NCBI RefSeq assembly: GCF_003590095.1
Contig: NC_039480.1
Coordinates: 10,269,328-10,333,327 of the forward strand
Reading direction: 5' to 3'
From: Trichoplusia ni
Taxonomy: Eukaryota > Arthropoda > Insecta > Lepidoptera > Noctuidae
Length of the DNA: 64,000 bases
Shown here: in pieces, positions 36,901-49,651 of the stretch
Numbering within the stretch: position 1 is the stretch's first letter
How the letters are laid out: the number at the start of each line of letters is the position of its first letter
The notes under the pieces: model-generated
What the model saw: only the letters and a program-made list of their open reading frames with translations
What the model was told of the DNA's origin: nothing
Database searches by the model: none
Translations under genes and position numbers: made by a program

Positions 36901-38727
36901 TTTTAACTTAAATAATATTTGTGTTTCTGTTGACGCATGATTGATTTTAATTAACGCTCCATCTGTTATTGGCGCTGCAATTATTTGAATACGGAATGGT
37001 ATTCAGTTTGTATTATGTAAGTAATAGTGGTAGAGTATTGTTGCTATCGTATGCTAGACTAGGCATGCTTTTCATATGAGTCTTCTTTAATTAAATTAAC
37101 AAGAGTTGTATACTGTGGTCTCGAGTCTCGACATTAAGTAGATACATTATTTACTTTCTGATTGAAACCTTATTTGAGATGGAAAAGTGAAAACTACTTC
37201 ATTTAAATGATTATGCAATAAGTGATTTAACTCCAAGGAGGCAATAGTTAAAATATAAAAATACCGTTACAAAACGGTTCATTTGTTTCTGACATTTGAA
37301 TTCGAATTGTGTTTTGATATTATGAATTTGTGCCTGACAACCAAACTGGTTTTCTAGGTTTTAGCAAAAGTTGTCGAACAACTGTTGAAAAGTCAGACGA
37401 TTACGATAGTACTTATATAATTAGTATGCAGGTGTTTGAGCTAACAATGAGCACCAAAGTGCGAACTGCAAAGGTTTTGTCACACCCGCTCGTTACGCGT
37501 TTCTTATTCTAAGTACTTTGAGTACTTGTTTACCTAAAAACCTAATATACCTGGAAATTGCGAAGTCATGGCTAATAAATACGAAATTGTATGAATTGTG
37601 ATGTTGGTATTTCTTGAGTACTTTGTGACTTGTAATTTGCGTAAGAAATATTATGATAGTCTTGCAGTGATTTGACCGTTTTCCATTAGTGACTATTAAT
37701 GCTCTATCATATCAAACTCTTAAATAAATAAATACTCCTTGCTCCTCACTCTAAAGAACATTAGACGTTTTCTATTCCGCAAGATAATTTATTGTCTTTT
37801 GAAATATAAGGTGGCATATGAATACCATAACTTTACTGTCTATAAAATAAAGTTGTCGAGGAAATTACAAATTGCAGACAATGTATCACATCAGTGTGAT
37901 AGAACTGTTGAAAATAAAGGAGAATGATTATGAAGACCAGGATGCCAAATTGAAATCCCACCCGATCTCAAACCTCAGCAAAAAACGTGACATGTAGGTA
38001 TGTGTAGAGCTTCGTATTTTTGAATAGTGTTCGGTGAGTCATGCAGAACAAAAGTCAGACTTTCAACTTTCTATTTCTCCTGTTATACATACGTAGGGTT
38101 ACTAACTGTCTCACTCGTGTAAGTAAACGATTCAACCGTAGTGACATACGACGCTGACGTCAAACATTGATAGCACGTGTATCAACAACGAAATTATACG
38201 ATTGTGTAAGACGCGGCAAGCCTTCAGCCAAGACGTAGCAGCCAAGTCTTGGTAGCCACAAATTGCACCGTGATTGCTAAACTGACGTTAGGCCGCTTCT
38301 AACCTTTTACTGGGCTCTTTCTTAACTTCAGGTTTAACTTGGCTATCTATAGTAAAAAGCAGTGTCTTGTGAGATTGTGTGGTGGCGGCCATTAATTGCT
38401 TAATCATGATTTCAGATCTTGTTTGCGTCGAGACTCTGGGGGGCTATTTATTACAAAATATATTGTATGCAAAAACTTGTTTATTTCACCTGTGTTTTTT
38501 TTTTGTAATACTTAGCTTTTAACAGGTTTTTGAAATTATATTCGCGTTCTAAAATGATCTCCAAAACCATCAACAGTGAGGCAATGTTTAAAAAATAAGG
38601 GATAAGATAAAAGAATAAGAGACAAATCAGCCTATTATTGTATAGGCCCAGATGTAATAAATGAACAAAAACGAGCTATTATTTAACAATATCCGGCAAT
38701 ATCTTTGGTATTTTACTATTATACAAT
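30962..38727. other. Long AT-rich stretch without supported genes
   Basis: There are only short chance open frames and no RNA gene or repeat I can name. It could be a long intron if the candidate first exon ending at 30957 is real. Confidence 0.5.
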
Positions 38728-38850
38728 AGTGGCGTAAAATGACTTAAAGAAAGTTACGGTTGGGTTCGAATTCGGCACGAATCTTGTGGTCACGGTCAAC
38801 CGGCTAGAGTTGCCCTACCAGTCTCAACAGCCGTACTGACCACAAAACCA
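38728..38850 (+). mobile_element. Possible decayed SINE
   Basis: A weak A-box-like TGGCGTAAAATGA is followed by GGGTTCGAATTC in B-box position and by a GC-richer body (CACGGTCAACCGGCTAGAG). The arrangement fits a tRNA-derived SINE head. No tail or target duplication was found. Confidence 0.35.
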
Positions 38851-39879
38851 CACATAATGAATGCGTAAGTAAAAACTGTATGCGTAAAAACTGCTCGGTG
38901 AAATACTGATATGACAATTATAATAGTTCTAATTAGTCGGCTAAAGAACATGCTATCTCTGTCATTTCAAGTTGTAATGAAGAGACGGACAGATGTTTAA
39001 ATAAAGCCCTAATGTTAAGTAGTGTTAATAGCAATAGCCAGCACGTTAAGAACTCTTTATTCAGCCATTAATGTTCGCAATAAATTGTAATTTTATGAGT
39101 GAAATGGAAACTTACCGGATTAGTGGCTAGTCAGTTTTTTTTGCTTGGTTTTTTAATTGAGTTTTAATAAGTACTTTAGCATTAGTGTTGTCACGAAGTC
39201 GTAAAATGCTGTAACGCGTAACAAACACTAAATATTTAATTTTATTTATAGCATCTCTGTAGGTAACCTTCGACGAAAATTGTTTTAAAATCAACCTTTC
39301 TTTATTATCAAATGATACCATTCGTTTGTTTTTATTTGTAGCATAAAGTTCATGGTCTTTAAACAACAATGCGTAAATGCCCACGTAAGGGGTCAATACG
39401 TGGGTCCACAGTTTCTCAGTTGTCAAGGTTGGTTTGAAAACCAGAGCTAAAATGAACGTAAACAGCTAAAGTATGAATCGAAACGCTAATGTCAAAACTC
39501 TGATGTTGAATGATTACAAACTTAAACTAACGTAATTGTAGTTGGAAACTCGATCGTCTCATACATTTATGCATGAGGGACAAATTTTCCACTGGAACGT
39601 TAGTTTTTTACGGAGAATTAACCGTGACGATGTCAGCAATATTTGCACCTATAGAACTCTTAGTACGTAAGAGATGCTTATCCTTGCTGCGTCGAAAAAA
39701 AGCACAAAAAAAAAAAAAGTTTAATCAAATTCTGTCTGACCTATGGACCTAGATAAAAACTTGTTAACACTTAGTTGTACACTAGACGAACTCTTTCACT
39801 GTCATACAATCTTTAAACATTATTTACACTAGGTAGTTACGATTACAATAATGTTTGAGTTCGTTCGTCTTCGTGTCAA
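38851..39879. other. Intergenic or intronic DNA, nothing supported
   Basis: It contains only an A-rich run near 39700 and chance open frames, including about 99 residues on the minus strand at 39127-39426 without recognisable motifs. Confidence 0.5.
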
Positions 39880-40048
39880 TTCAATGAACGGTTGTTTTTG
39901 CAGCGCGTACGATCGCGTGCGCCGGTTACGTTACGCGTATGTTACCCGCTCTTCCGTATAACATGAAACTCGATTTTAGGATTAAGTGGATCTTATATCA
40001 GTTTTAATCATGATTGAATTGATGATTTATAAGGATCGGTTTTTGGAG
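39880..40048 (+). promoter_or_regulatory. Possible promoter and non-coding first exon (b)
   Basis: A GC- and CpG-rich patch (GCGTACGATCGCGTGCGCCGG) at about 39904 is followed by sequence ending GGTTTTTGGAG and a strong GTAAGTG donor at 40049. No coding frame is seen. It resembles (a) and (c) in layout, consistent with alternative first exons. Confidence 0.35.
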
Positions 40049-40050
40049 GT

Positions 40051-43000
40051 AAGTGTTGATAGAAGTTGATAAATTAAATGCTTTGCGTGAAGGAAGATCA
40101 ATATTACGTTCTTATATCCTTCTATTTAAAACATTGAAGTAGTTTATTACGTGTAAGCAGGTTTCACTGAATCATATTTTACTTTCCAAATTAATCGAAT
40201 GAAATAACCTAAACGTTCTTCACACACCTGATTTATTAATGAATGTGGAAGAATTTCTTCAAGGTTATTTAAAGTATAGTTACAAACAGTACTGCCTAGG
40301 TATGTATCGGAGCTGATATTTTGTCCGGCTTTTTAATTAAATCTTGTCAGATATTCGCTCGTGGCCGTTTATTAAATAGCAGAAGACAGAGAGTTTTGGC
40401 AGAAGAAGGGCTACAAGGGTTTTTGCCAATTAGTGTGGTCTTATACATTTTTTCTCACCTTTCTCGAACAACTATGGATCGTGACTCCTTAATATTTCGT
40501 CATTCAGTTGTGCCAATCGGTTACGTTCCATTGCTTGTTGAGATACAGTATTTAAAAAAAAATGTTGTGTCTAAACGTTTTGTAATTATACTGTTAATAG
40601 TTACTGTTCATGATTAACTATTTAAACAAAACTTCGATTTTGTTAATTAATAAACAGTCTAATCCTGCATTAATTAATAGAGTTGAAATCTGATCAGTCA
40701 TTACGTTCTGATTGAGTTAAACAAATACAAATATGTTTATGAAGGCCTGGATTTTATTTGTTACAATATTTAATTTCATAGTTTGTATATTTTGGTATTG
40801 CAAACCGTCAACAGTGAATGTAAACTAAATGATATGTGAAAACTGTGTTGGATTTGGATCTATTTTTAACAAAACTATTTTGTATAAATAGATTTCAATT
40901 TGAATAATACATACATACACATTCGTAATTATGTATTGCGTTATGTGCCCATGTTAAACAGTGAATAGATGATTATAATAACTTTTGTGAGGCGCATTTA
41001 CAATTATTTATTAAATATTGGAAGCTGTTATTTTATAAATTATTATTATCTTCTCACACGTGTTTAATGGATAGCAAAAGTAGTTTCGGGCCCAAACGGA
41101 CTCCTTCATCATAGGCCGACGCGGTGGCGCGGTGGTGAACCTTTATTAAAAAAAATGAAAATACTGAATAGATCATCTTTGGTCTTTTCTTTATCATCTA
41201 ATTTAAGAAGTTTCATTCAAAAATATTCAATACATAGTGCCTTCTCCACTTGGTGTCCAATTGTCATCTGTGCACGCGAGACATCATATGACGACTCTAT
41301 CCACCTTTCTTCATTATCTGAATCCGTGTTTGGATTGAAACATATTCATAATGGCTGACGTCACTTTACTTCACCTGTTCCACAAGTCTTGTTTCACATT
41401 GATGATCGCTGTAACAAAACAAGAACCGGTCAAAAGCGTGACTGATGCACACGATGTATTTTATCTCTACATTTTTTGCCGAATCGTAATTGGCTTAGGA
41501 GGTTAAGAAGAAATACTGTACTAGACGTCATATATGTACTGACATTTTTTTACAATATAGGTTACATAGTCTCATTATATCTTTAAATCGTTGTTTATTG
41601 TTCTATTGATAAGTCATTTTTAATGTGAGTCGTACAGCTCTATCTTTAATAAAAAATAATAATTATATATTCCTTCATACACGAGGCAACACAAGTCTCC
41701 GTCTGATATCTAATGAATTTTGAGTCCAAACATAGAACTTGCGTTGCCTCTTGTAGGAGAGACCTAAATGTTTCGTAATATTTTGTTTCCTGAAATCAGA
41801 AATATGCAAGCCAATCAGAATTAATCAAGAGTCTATTAATGTTACGCTTTCTTCCTTTAGTTCCATTTGATTAAAACAAACTTTGACAGCAGAACGTTAC
41901 TAGGTTCTCTTTGTTTAGTATTCAGAGATCTTAGCTCAAAGATGATGTAATATTACATCCTCCATAACACGTGACCTTCATTTACTTAACCGCTAGTTAC
42001 ATATAAGCTGTTTTCAACTATGTGTGCGTGACTCTGAGCCGGCCAGACAATTACTTAATAAGTGAGCATTAGGAATATTTCGTTCTTGTTACTTCAATTT
42101 GTATTGGTTTCCCGTGACACTGCGAAAAGGGAATATGAACCTAAATGTTGAGAAAAAAAGGTATTTTTTACATTACAGGGTTAGAACTACATTGTTTTGT
42201 TTAATGCACTTTGGAGTTGTAATCTTGCTGTCACGGTTGGTTACATGAACATTTAAATCACATGAACGTGCTTTAATTAGTTTGGACTTTGAATGCATTT
42301 TGTGAAGTGTATGTCTCATGCGAGGATGAGCTGGTAGCACCTCCTTAAAGTGTTTTTTTGGGATGGTAACCTAAATTACATAGCTAGTATGTAGAGTCAG
42401 TAAGCTTTGCTGCCGAGGCAACCAATGTTTAGACATTCAATGTTTTTTTTCTACTAGTACTGCTACTTAATTAATGGTTATGTTATTTCATAATTTTAAA
42501 TGACTTTGTCTGTATTTTAGACATATAATTTGTTATAAATCCTAATACTCCAGATTGTGTTATAACTTCAAGTTGTGAACGTGGTGAAACGTTACACATA
42601 AAAATGATTTACACCTCATAAAACGTGTTGAAAGAGTACAAACCTTTACCAGAAAAGAAGGATGGTCAGAAAAAGAGTATTTTACTTTGCTATAAGAACA
42701 CACACCTACAGCGCAGGCATTGAATAACGGGTTTTCTTAAACATTTTGGAAGTTTTAAGATCGCAATATAAACACAAAATTTTATTACAATCTCTGCAAA
42801 ATATGTATACTGTTTTTCTGATCACAAGCAAACCTGTTATGTGTTTGAATTTATCAAATTTAAAAACTTTTCGTTCGCTTCTTTTACTTAAACTACCGTT
42901 TCTAAAACCAAAAATCCCATTACGTAGCCCGTTACAAATCACTTAATAAGCAAACAGCGAACTAATGAATCAGCTGCACTCTTTTTTTTTAAACTTTAGC

Positions 43001-43442
43001 GTTTATTTTCGAATTACAGCGGCGTTTCTAATGGATTGTCTGCAGTACAGCCAACCAGTAACGTGTGGGAAAAGGGCAAATTAGAAGTCAGATAAAAACT
43101 GGATTAACTAATTTATGTCACAAGCAAAATGGTTAATTTATGCAGCTTTTACTCTCCGAGTAATCTGCATGTTGGAGTGGTCCGAAGGGGAACGGAGTCA
43201 GGAGTAGTAAAGGAGGAGTGCTCCCATATCAATATCAAGATGTGAAATGATTTAGGATGTAGTTGTGGATTACCGCATGCCACTTAGATTTGAGTCGCCG
43301 TTAGGCTTATTAAGTATCGACTGACAGACATTTTAGTATCCACATGTGAGTCTACTAATAGGATTGTTTTTGATTATATACACTAGTCTTTAACAAAGTA
43401 AAATGAATAATTTCTAAACCATAGACATTTTTTTTCATCTTC
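40051..43442. other. AT-rich stretch without supported genes
   Basis: No gene is supported. A hairpin with 19-base arms at 41678-41755 is listed separately. A short GC-rich segment near 41115 (GCCGACGCGGTGGCGCGGTG) resembles pieces of insect repeats but is too small to assign. Confidence 0.5.
41678..41755. repeat. Imperfect hairpin of microRNA-precursor size
   Basis: Arms 41678-41696 and 41737-41755 pair at 17 of 19 positions (GAGGCAACACAAGT against ACTTGCGTTGCCTC at the core) around a 40-base loop. The length fits a pre-miRNA, but it could be a relic of a small inverted-repeat element. Confidence 0.6.
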
Positions 43443-43713
43443 TCTTCTAATATATAAAATTCCCGTGTAACGATGTTAGTTACCGAAACGGCTTTACCGA
43501 TTTTTACCAAATTTTATATGCGTATTCAGTAGGTCTGAGAATCGACAACATCTATTTTTCATACCCTGTGTTAAGGGTTGCTCACACTAAAAAAATATAT
43601 TTTATATCTTGGACGAAATATTTTGTTTTAATTTTTTTTATAATGTGGCATTAAAAATACAAACAACTAGAAAAAGAAATATTCGGCAGAACAACGTTTG
43701 CTGGGTCAGCTAG
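43443..43713 (+). mobile_element. Short Helitron-like element, second subfamily
   Basis: Begins TCTTCTAATATATAAAATTC and ends GGGTCAGCTAG before T. The end matches that of the decayed Helitron at 48724-49975 rather than the GTCGCGGGCAACAGCTAG end of the other copies. The 5' boundary is uncertain by a few bases. Confidence 0.6.
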
Positions 43714-44605
43714 TAATCATATAAAAAGCTTAAAAAACCCAGCATCGTCACACGACATTCCTAAATATAATTTCATGAATAATAATTGTGATAATAGTGA
43801 ACTTTGAAGAATGACATTTGAGTTTTGAAATAAATGAAAATGTCAATACACTTGAACAACAAATGGGTTCACGATCAAAATATCTGACCTTTATTAGGTA
43901 ATGAACAATCACAATTACGAATAGACGCTTGACAATGGACAAAGTCAATGACAATGACATTAGGATGACATCAATTCGTCACAATCGCCCCCGAATTGTA
44001 CTGTTCTCATGTCATGAGTTATGTCATTGAAGAGTTTATGAAAAGAGTTTTTAATATTTAGTTGGTTTAATATTGATTTGTATCAGTAAACGTGATCAGG
44101 TATTTACGCTCGATTACAATGGCGCAAAGGCAAGCTGAATAGAAAGAAATGTAGATAAATTGCGGGTTCTAGGTTTCCATCATAGCCACTTTAGGGAATA
44201 AGACACTGGTCAAGTGTGAGTTGGAGTCGTGAAACTAAGGGTTCCGTATAAAAAAAGCTGAGGGAAAACTGATTTGCAGCAAAAACTGCCCCCCCAGCAA
44301 ATTTTTCACGTTCGGGTAAGAGAAATACATCATCTATGAAAATTCCATCTGTCTCCCTATCCATGATATCTAGATAGTTCATGACATATAGTCTAGTAAC
44401 ACAGAGACAGAGGCAGTGCGGAGCCTCAGTAATATGGTATCGTTTTAATCTTCAAACCACAACCATTTAAAATGTAGTTTTTTAAGGAAGAGTGAAGCCA
44501 CCCAAGGTCTCTCTCAAGGTCGATAGGTCCCCTCGATAAGAATCCTACAAGTATTATCAATGTGAAACTTTGTGAGAATATAGGGATTTATGTAGGTAGG
44601 TGATA

Positions 44606-44794
44606 GGTTTTTATCCTGGTCGGTGCGTGTTGAAATGCTATGCATGCCCGCGCACCTACTAAATACGGGGACGCTGTACGGCGGTTAAGGTTTAGTCAGT
44701 AAGAGTCTGCCACTACCCACTTCCTCCCCCGAGGAGGTGGGTGTCCATGAGGATTCCCCCGCCTAACCAAAAAAAAAAAGGTTTTTATCCTGGT
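44606..44794 (+). mobile_element. Short retroelement with poly-A tail and 15-bp target duplication
   Basis: The 15-base sequence GGTTTTTATCCTGGT occurs at 44606-44620 and again at 44780-44794. Between them lie about 159 GC-rich bases (with CCTCCCCCGAGGAGGTGGGTG) ending in a run of A residues. A target-site duplication plus poly-A tail indicates insertion by target-primed reverse transcription, so this is a SINE or a 5'-truncated LINE. There is no tRNA-like head and no coding frame, so a truncated LINE end is somewhat more likely. Confidence 0.75.
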
Positions 44795-45257
44795 AATATA
44801 TAATTATAAAGTATCAAGGCTCTTACGCCACTCTTCTAGTATTATACTAAAACAATGTCAGTAGTATTTATACCGATAATATCATTAAAATTAAGCTGAT
44901 TGAACTTCGCAATCTTATTAGAGTTGTCTTTCAATAGACTCTATTATAATAACTTACCTTAAGAGATCAAAAGACAGTAAACATTGGGCATTATCACTGA
45001 AGTTAATGAAATTATTCAGTTACGATATATTATTTATTAAATATCAATCAGATATGTATTATTTATTAAATAACTGGTCAAATGGAGTCGGTCTCCCGAT
45101 ACTTGTCGTCTGTATAAGTGAAAAAAACATACTTTGGGTGAGAAATAGATTTGAGGGTGGATAATGTGGGTATTCGTATTATTTTTGTCACCCAACGAGT
45201 ATGGGACAGTCATATTATCTCGATTCCTGTCCTAAGCGCGTAACCACAGTAGAGTAA

Positions 45258-45532
45258 TCTATACTAATATATAAAGCTGAAGAGTTTGTTTGTTAGAACG
45301 CTAATCTCAGGAACTACTGGTCCGAATTGTAAAATTATTTTTGTGATGAATAGACCATTAGTCGATTAAGGCTTTAGGCTATAAACCATCACGCTGCGAC
45401 TAATAGGAGCGAAGATACAATGTGGAAAATGTGGCAAAAACGGGGAAAAATATTAAACTTCGAGAGCTTCCGTTAAAAAAATCCTAACCTATATCTTCTT
45501 ACCACGCGGGCGAAGTCGCGGGCAACAGCTAG
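45258..45532 (+). mobile_element. Non-autonomous Helitron-like element, copy A
   Basis: 5' TCTATACTAATATATAAAGC after A; 3' GTCGCGGGCAACAGCTAG before T. It shares long blocks with the copy at 60306-60563, including CATCACGCTGCGACTAATAG and the flanking AGGCTTTAGGCTATAAAC. The 275 bases carry no coding frame. Confidence 0.75.
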
Positions 45533-48500
45533 TATATACAATATAAGTTACTACTACTGTGGTGGCTTACTCTTCGCTTCCAAAACTGCAATAGAACGTA
45601 AAAATATCGTTTTGTCTTTACAGGACTCAAAAATTGACTCACATTATTAGAATAAACCTCTACATATGCATGCACATGTCTATACATGTATAATATATTC
45701 CCAATGGAATGCTATTAGATAAATAAGTTGAAGGTTGATAAATTATTTCAACTTTATACACCCATTCTGAGTCACGTGAACTAGTTTCTAGAATAAATAT
45801 ATCAGAGTAAGTTAGCCAGCATAAGTTACTGCACTGTGCTTGACATATCTACACATATGTATAGATACATTACACCTGATAACGGCGCTTATTTTGTTGT
45901 TGCAAATACGGGAGACGAAAACTGAGCTTTAGATAGTGACAGGCAACATTGTAAGGCAAGAGAATGTCTGCAAGGTGATGTTGGTAAGTTGTTGTTCTTT
46001 AGCCAAGATACGCTTCGGGTCAGATGGGTTAAACAGACAGCTTTAAGACATCTGCGTTAAACTGACTTCCAGATAGTATTATTTTTACAACAAAAACGTA
46101 GGTAGGTAGTATCGACTTCGAAAAGAACTTTATGGGACCAAATTACGTCTATTCCTTGTTCAATTAATTAGAATCAAGGAAATCGATTCATCCAGTCCAA
46201 AGTTCTGAGGGAACAATCATAAAAAATACTAACGAATTGGGAACCTCCTCTGGTTTAATTCGGTTACGTTTCTTTTACGTTTCTTTGTTTCTTTTACGTT
46301 AAGCAGTTAGGCAATAGGTCTTACCAGCAGATTCAGACATATTCTAAACTTTTTCATGCACAGGGATGCGTCAAGTTGCGTGAAGTTAAAAAAATCCTTA
46401 AAATAGTCTATGTACACAATTTTTTGAAACTAATTGGAGTAGTAATCAAAATTTTACTTCAGAAATTGGTGTGTTTTGTGCTACTTCGTTTGCAATTCCT
46501 GTCAATTTCATTACACGTTTTATTTTCTTGTTTGTTTGGCCACTTTCTTTGTATTCGATTATTAACTGTAAATTTTTATAATAAAACGTTAAGTTGGGTG
46601 TTATCTTAGTGTTTGTTAAAAGTAATGCAGGAACATTATCGTCGTTATCGTATGTTCTAAATTAGCATACACATCCACTTTCACCCTTTTAAACTGAAGA
46701 AAGTTCTCACATTGCGTTTGTTGCACACTTTTGTAAGTTTTATATTTAGTCGACAATATCGATATTGTTTAAAGCTGTTATTTTAGAAATAATTTATTTG
46801 TTTTACAGATCATTTAACCAACGTAAAACAGTAAAAGTAGTATTGATTGTTACTTTACGAGATGAATGACTGTCAAAAGTTATTGCAATAAAAATATAAA
46901 AAATGATTAAATCGTTTTTGGTAAACTTGTTGAATCTTAAAATATGTTCATAAAAGTTTTAACTAATTAGCAACATCATCATCATAAATCATTATGAATG
47001 TTCATTTGTTTTACTTAGAAGATCGTCAGAGAGTCTACCACGACGTCTGAAAGTAATATCAATACGGTGGTGGAAGCAGGAAAGCGCAATACACGGTGTA
47101 TAGTGGCATCTCTCTCCCACACCTGCAATATTATTATTTCAAGACGTAATGGTTGGTCCCCAGGTCAAGTTATCATTACTCATTATAGCTGCATCAGCAA
47201 CAGTACACAAAGTAAATAAAACTGTGTGCGTAGGTAATATAAGATTAATTTCTCACGACCATGTCGAAACGCGATACCGACTGCGAAATAAGATGCGAAA
47301 CTTTTTATCGGCAACGTTTTTGTCTCGTCTCGAGAACAATGTAAAAAGATTTTGTCATGCCGTTGCATAACGAAGAAATATCTGAGATACTTGAACTATG
47401 TACCTACTATGCTGTTATTTGACTAGACAATTTGATGTATGTGTGATATTTTTGTCTCTTTTGTTTTGTATTAACTTAGTATTTTAAACATATTTGTTTA
47501 CTTAGCTGCAGTTTTGATGCCGGGTTAGTACTTAGTGATATGAGCTCCTGAAAATATGAAAGGGCTTTCTTTATCTCACTACGAGGAAACACTCATACTT
47601 GGATATTGAAAAACTTGGACCCTGGACATTCTGGAAACTTGATACTTCCCAATTAAGGCATAATGTAGGGCAGGGTGATAAATACTACATTTAAAGTAAG
47701 ACTTGAAATTTGTGAAAGGGAGACTTCGCTTTTCTAACTGTGAAGAGAAGGGGAGAAAGAAAGAGACAGAAAAGCAAGCTAGCACACTACACGGCATAGA
47801 ACTTGGTCTCTCTTGCACAGCTTTAGACCAACATTTATAGATCGATTAAAAGTTTAGTTCTGTTTTAATATTCGACTTTAAAACTTTTTAAGGATTCCTT
47901 TGTACTCAAAGATTAAAAACAAAACCCTATCGCTAATAGTCCGCCGTGGGTCCATTCGTACGTACATCCCAAAAAAATATTTGACACCCAACCGATCTTC
48001 TACTTTAGCCTATTTGTGGATACGTAAACCCCAATATCGGAACTCCAACTCGCACTTCACCGGATTTTTCTAACATAAACACCTATACAAACACAGATTG
48101 CTCTATGAGAATAAAACGATGTAAGGGTAAATTAAAATTCTATCAAGACCACGCTAGCTATCCTGCTTTGTTTCACGTGGTTAAACCCAATCAAAGTGTT
48201 CGTTTATTGGATACTAGTTTCTCTAAATCGTATAGAAAAGGCAAATGCTTCGGTTAAAGTGGTTTTAAGTAAGTATGCAAACAATAGAATCGTAGGTTTA
48301 TCTTCTCTAAAGATAATCACGAACAATTTCTACAATGTTATGTTCATTGCAATAATTGCCAAATCCAAAGTCTTATTTTTAGAGACAGGGATTATCTATT
48401 ATGGCTCTTAAACCAAGAGAAGATACTATGTCAGCAAACTTAAAATAAATTGATTAATTCCAAAGCAACTTAGTTATAATAATATTTACATCATTTATTT

Positions 48501-48723
48501 ACATCATAAATATTAGCGGCTTATTGACCTTTGTCATCTGTACTAAAACATGTTGCAAGCAAGACAGCTTTCAAAATTAAATTCTGGTAATAAGTCTCTG
48601 TTGCGTCTCGCTTGGTGACTAAATTCTGTTTGTTAGTCTGATCACGGGGTCGGCCAGAGGCAATTGATTCATCGAGACACTTCAAATGTCCTTTTATTGT
48701 TTACTTATCATTTTTATTGAATA
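45533..48723. other. AT-rich stretch with one diverged repeat
   Basis: No gene is supported. The dispersed repeat copy at 46118-46255 is listed separately. A segment at about 47050-47135 (GGTGGTGGAAGCAGGAAAGC ... CTCTCTCCCACACCTGC) has the feel of a SINE body but no head or tail was identified. Confidence 0.45.
46118..46255 (+). repeat. Dispersed repeat, copy 2
   Basis: Collinear with 29560-29695: TATGGGACCAAAT, ATTCATCCAGTCCAAAGTTC, then ACGAATTGGGAACCTCCTC. It is a diverged copy of an unnamed retroelement-like family. Confidence 0.5.
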
Positions 48724-49055
48724 CTAGCTGACCCGGCGAACTTCGTACCGCCTTAGCGTAGCTTTGGTGCACTACTTTATTTTGTATAGTTGACCTATCT
48801 TAGGTATGAGTGCCTATTCAATTTAAACTGGAATCTATAATATCCTCCATATATAAATTAATCCCTATTTCCCTGGTCTCGCCATATCTGAAAAGGACCT
48901 AATTTTATTAAATACAAAACAAAATATATATTTTCATAATAGTGTTTAGAGAATAGTTGTTCTGCCAACATTCTGTGCATTTCCATCAGCAGTAATGGCA
49001 TCCCGAAGATGAATGTATTCCTCGGAACGGAATGTCAATCGTTCAGTTTCAACTT

Positions 49056-49292
49056 TCACATTTTATAATTTTTTGAAAATAATACAAATAGTAAACCTAT
49101 ACAAATTTCGCATATCCTATTATAACTGAATGCAGCTCTGTGGGGATTAAACACAACATTTATATGTTGATTTCGATTCCGTTGAAGTTCATTTCGCGCT
49201 TCGCGTTGCTCATCAGTTTGATTTGCTCGTAGATTTCTTTGACTTGCCGTATTTTGAGTTCTGCGGCCTAAATTTGTACGTCTGGTTGGTGG
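49056..49292 (-). pseudogene. Helitron protein N-terminal fragment
   Basis: The frame opens with MPPTRRTNLGRR at about 49292 and runs through an Arg/Asn/Gln-rich stretch (RANQTDEQREARNELQRNRN) to HRAAFSYN, then loses similarity and stops at 49056. The family protein normally exceeds 1,000 residues. The similarity is judged from memory of insect Helitron proteins. No zinc-binding or Rep motif is left. Confidence 0.6.
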
Positions 49293-49651
49293 CATTGTTA
49301 AAAACTGAAAATAAAAAGCTCTCATAATTTTCTGTATAACCAAATTGTAATATTATGTAGTCACCAAAAGTTACCAAAAATCGATATGAAGCTGTCAACT
49401 TACCGTAATTAACAAACAAAAAACTTCTTAGTCTTTATAACAAAACAAACTTTATCAAAAACTTAGAAAGCGGTTATGGATGTGATGCCACAGATTACCA
49501 CAGTTTTTTTTTTTAACTGGTTGGCTGTTCAGCCATTCGCCAATGACGCCAATGTCAAGTTAGGGAAACAGATACTACCACAGATTACTAAATGGGATAT
49601 GCGAAATTTGTATAGGTTTAATATTTGTATTATTTTCAAAAAAATATAAAA
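49061..49651. repeat. 60-bp inverted repeats inside the Helitron relic
   Basis: 49061-49121 and 49591-49651 are reverse complements over about 60 bases with about four mismatches (core ACCTATACAAATTTCGCATA). They enclose about 470 bases. Inside that interval CCACAGATTAC also occurs twice in direct order, at 49488 and 49578. Confidence 0.8.

Noticed and set aside
49056..49343. An independent small host gene
   Set aside because: The peptide matches the start of insect Helitron proteins, lies within Helitron ends and lacks the rest of the protein.
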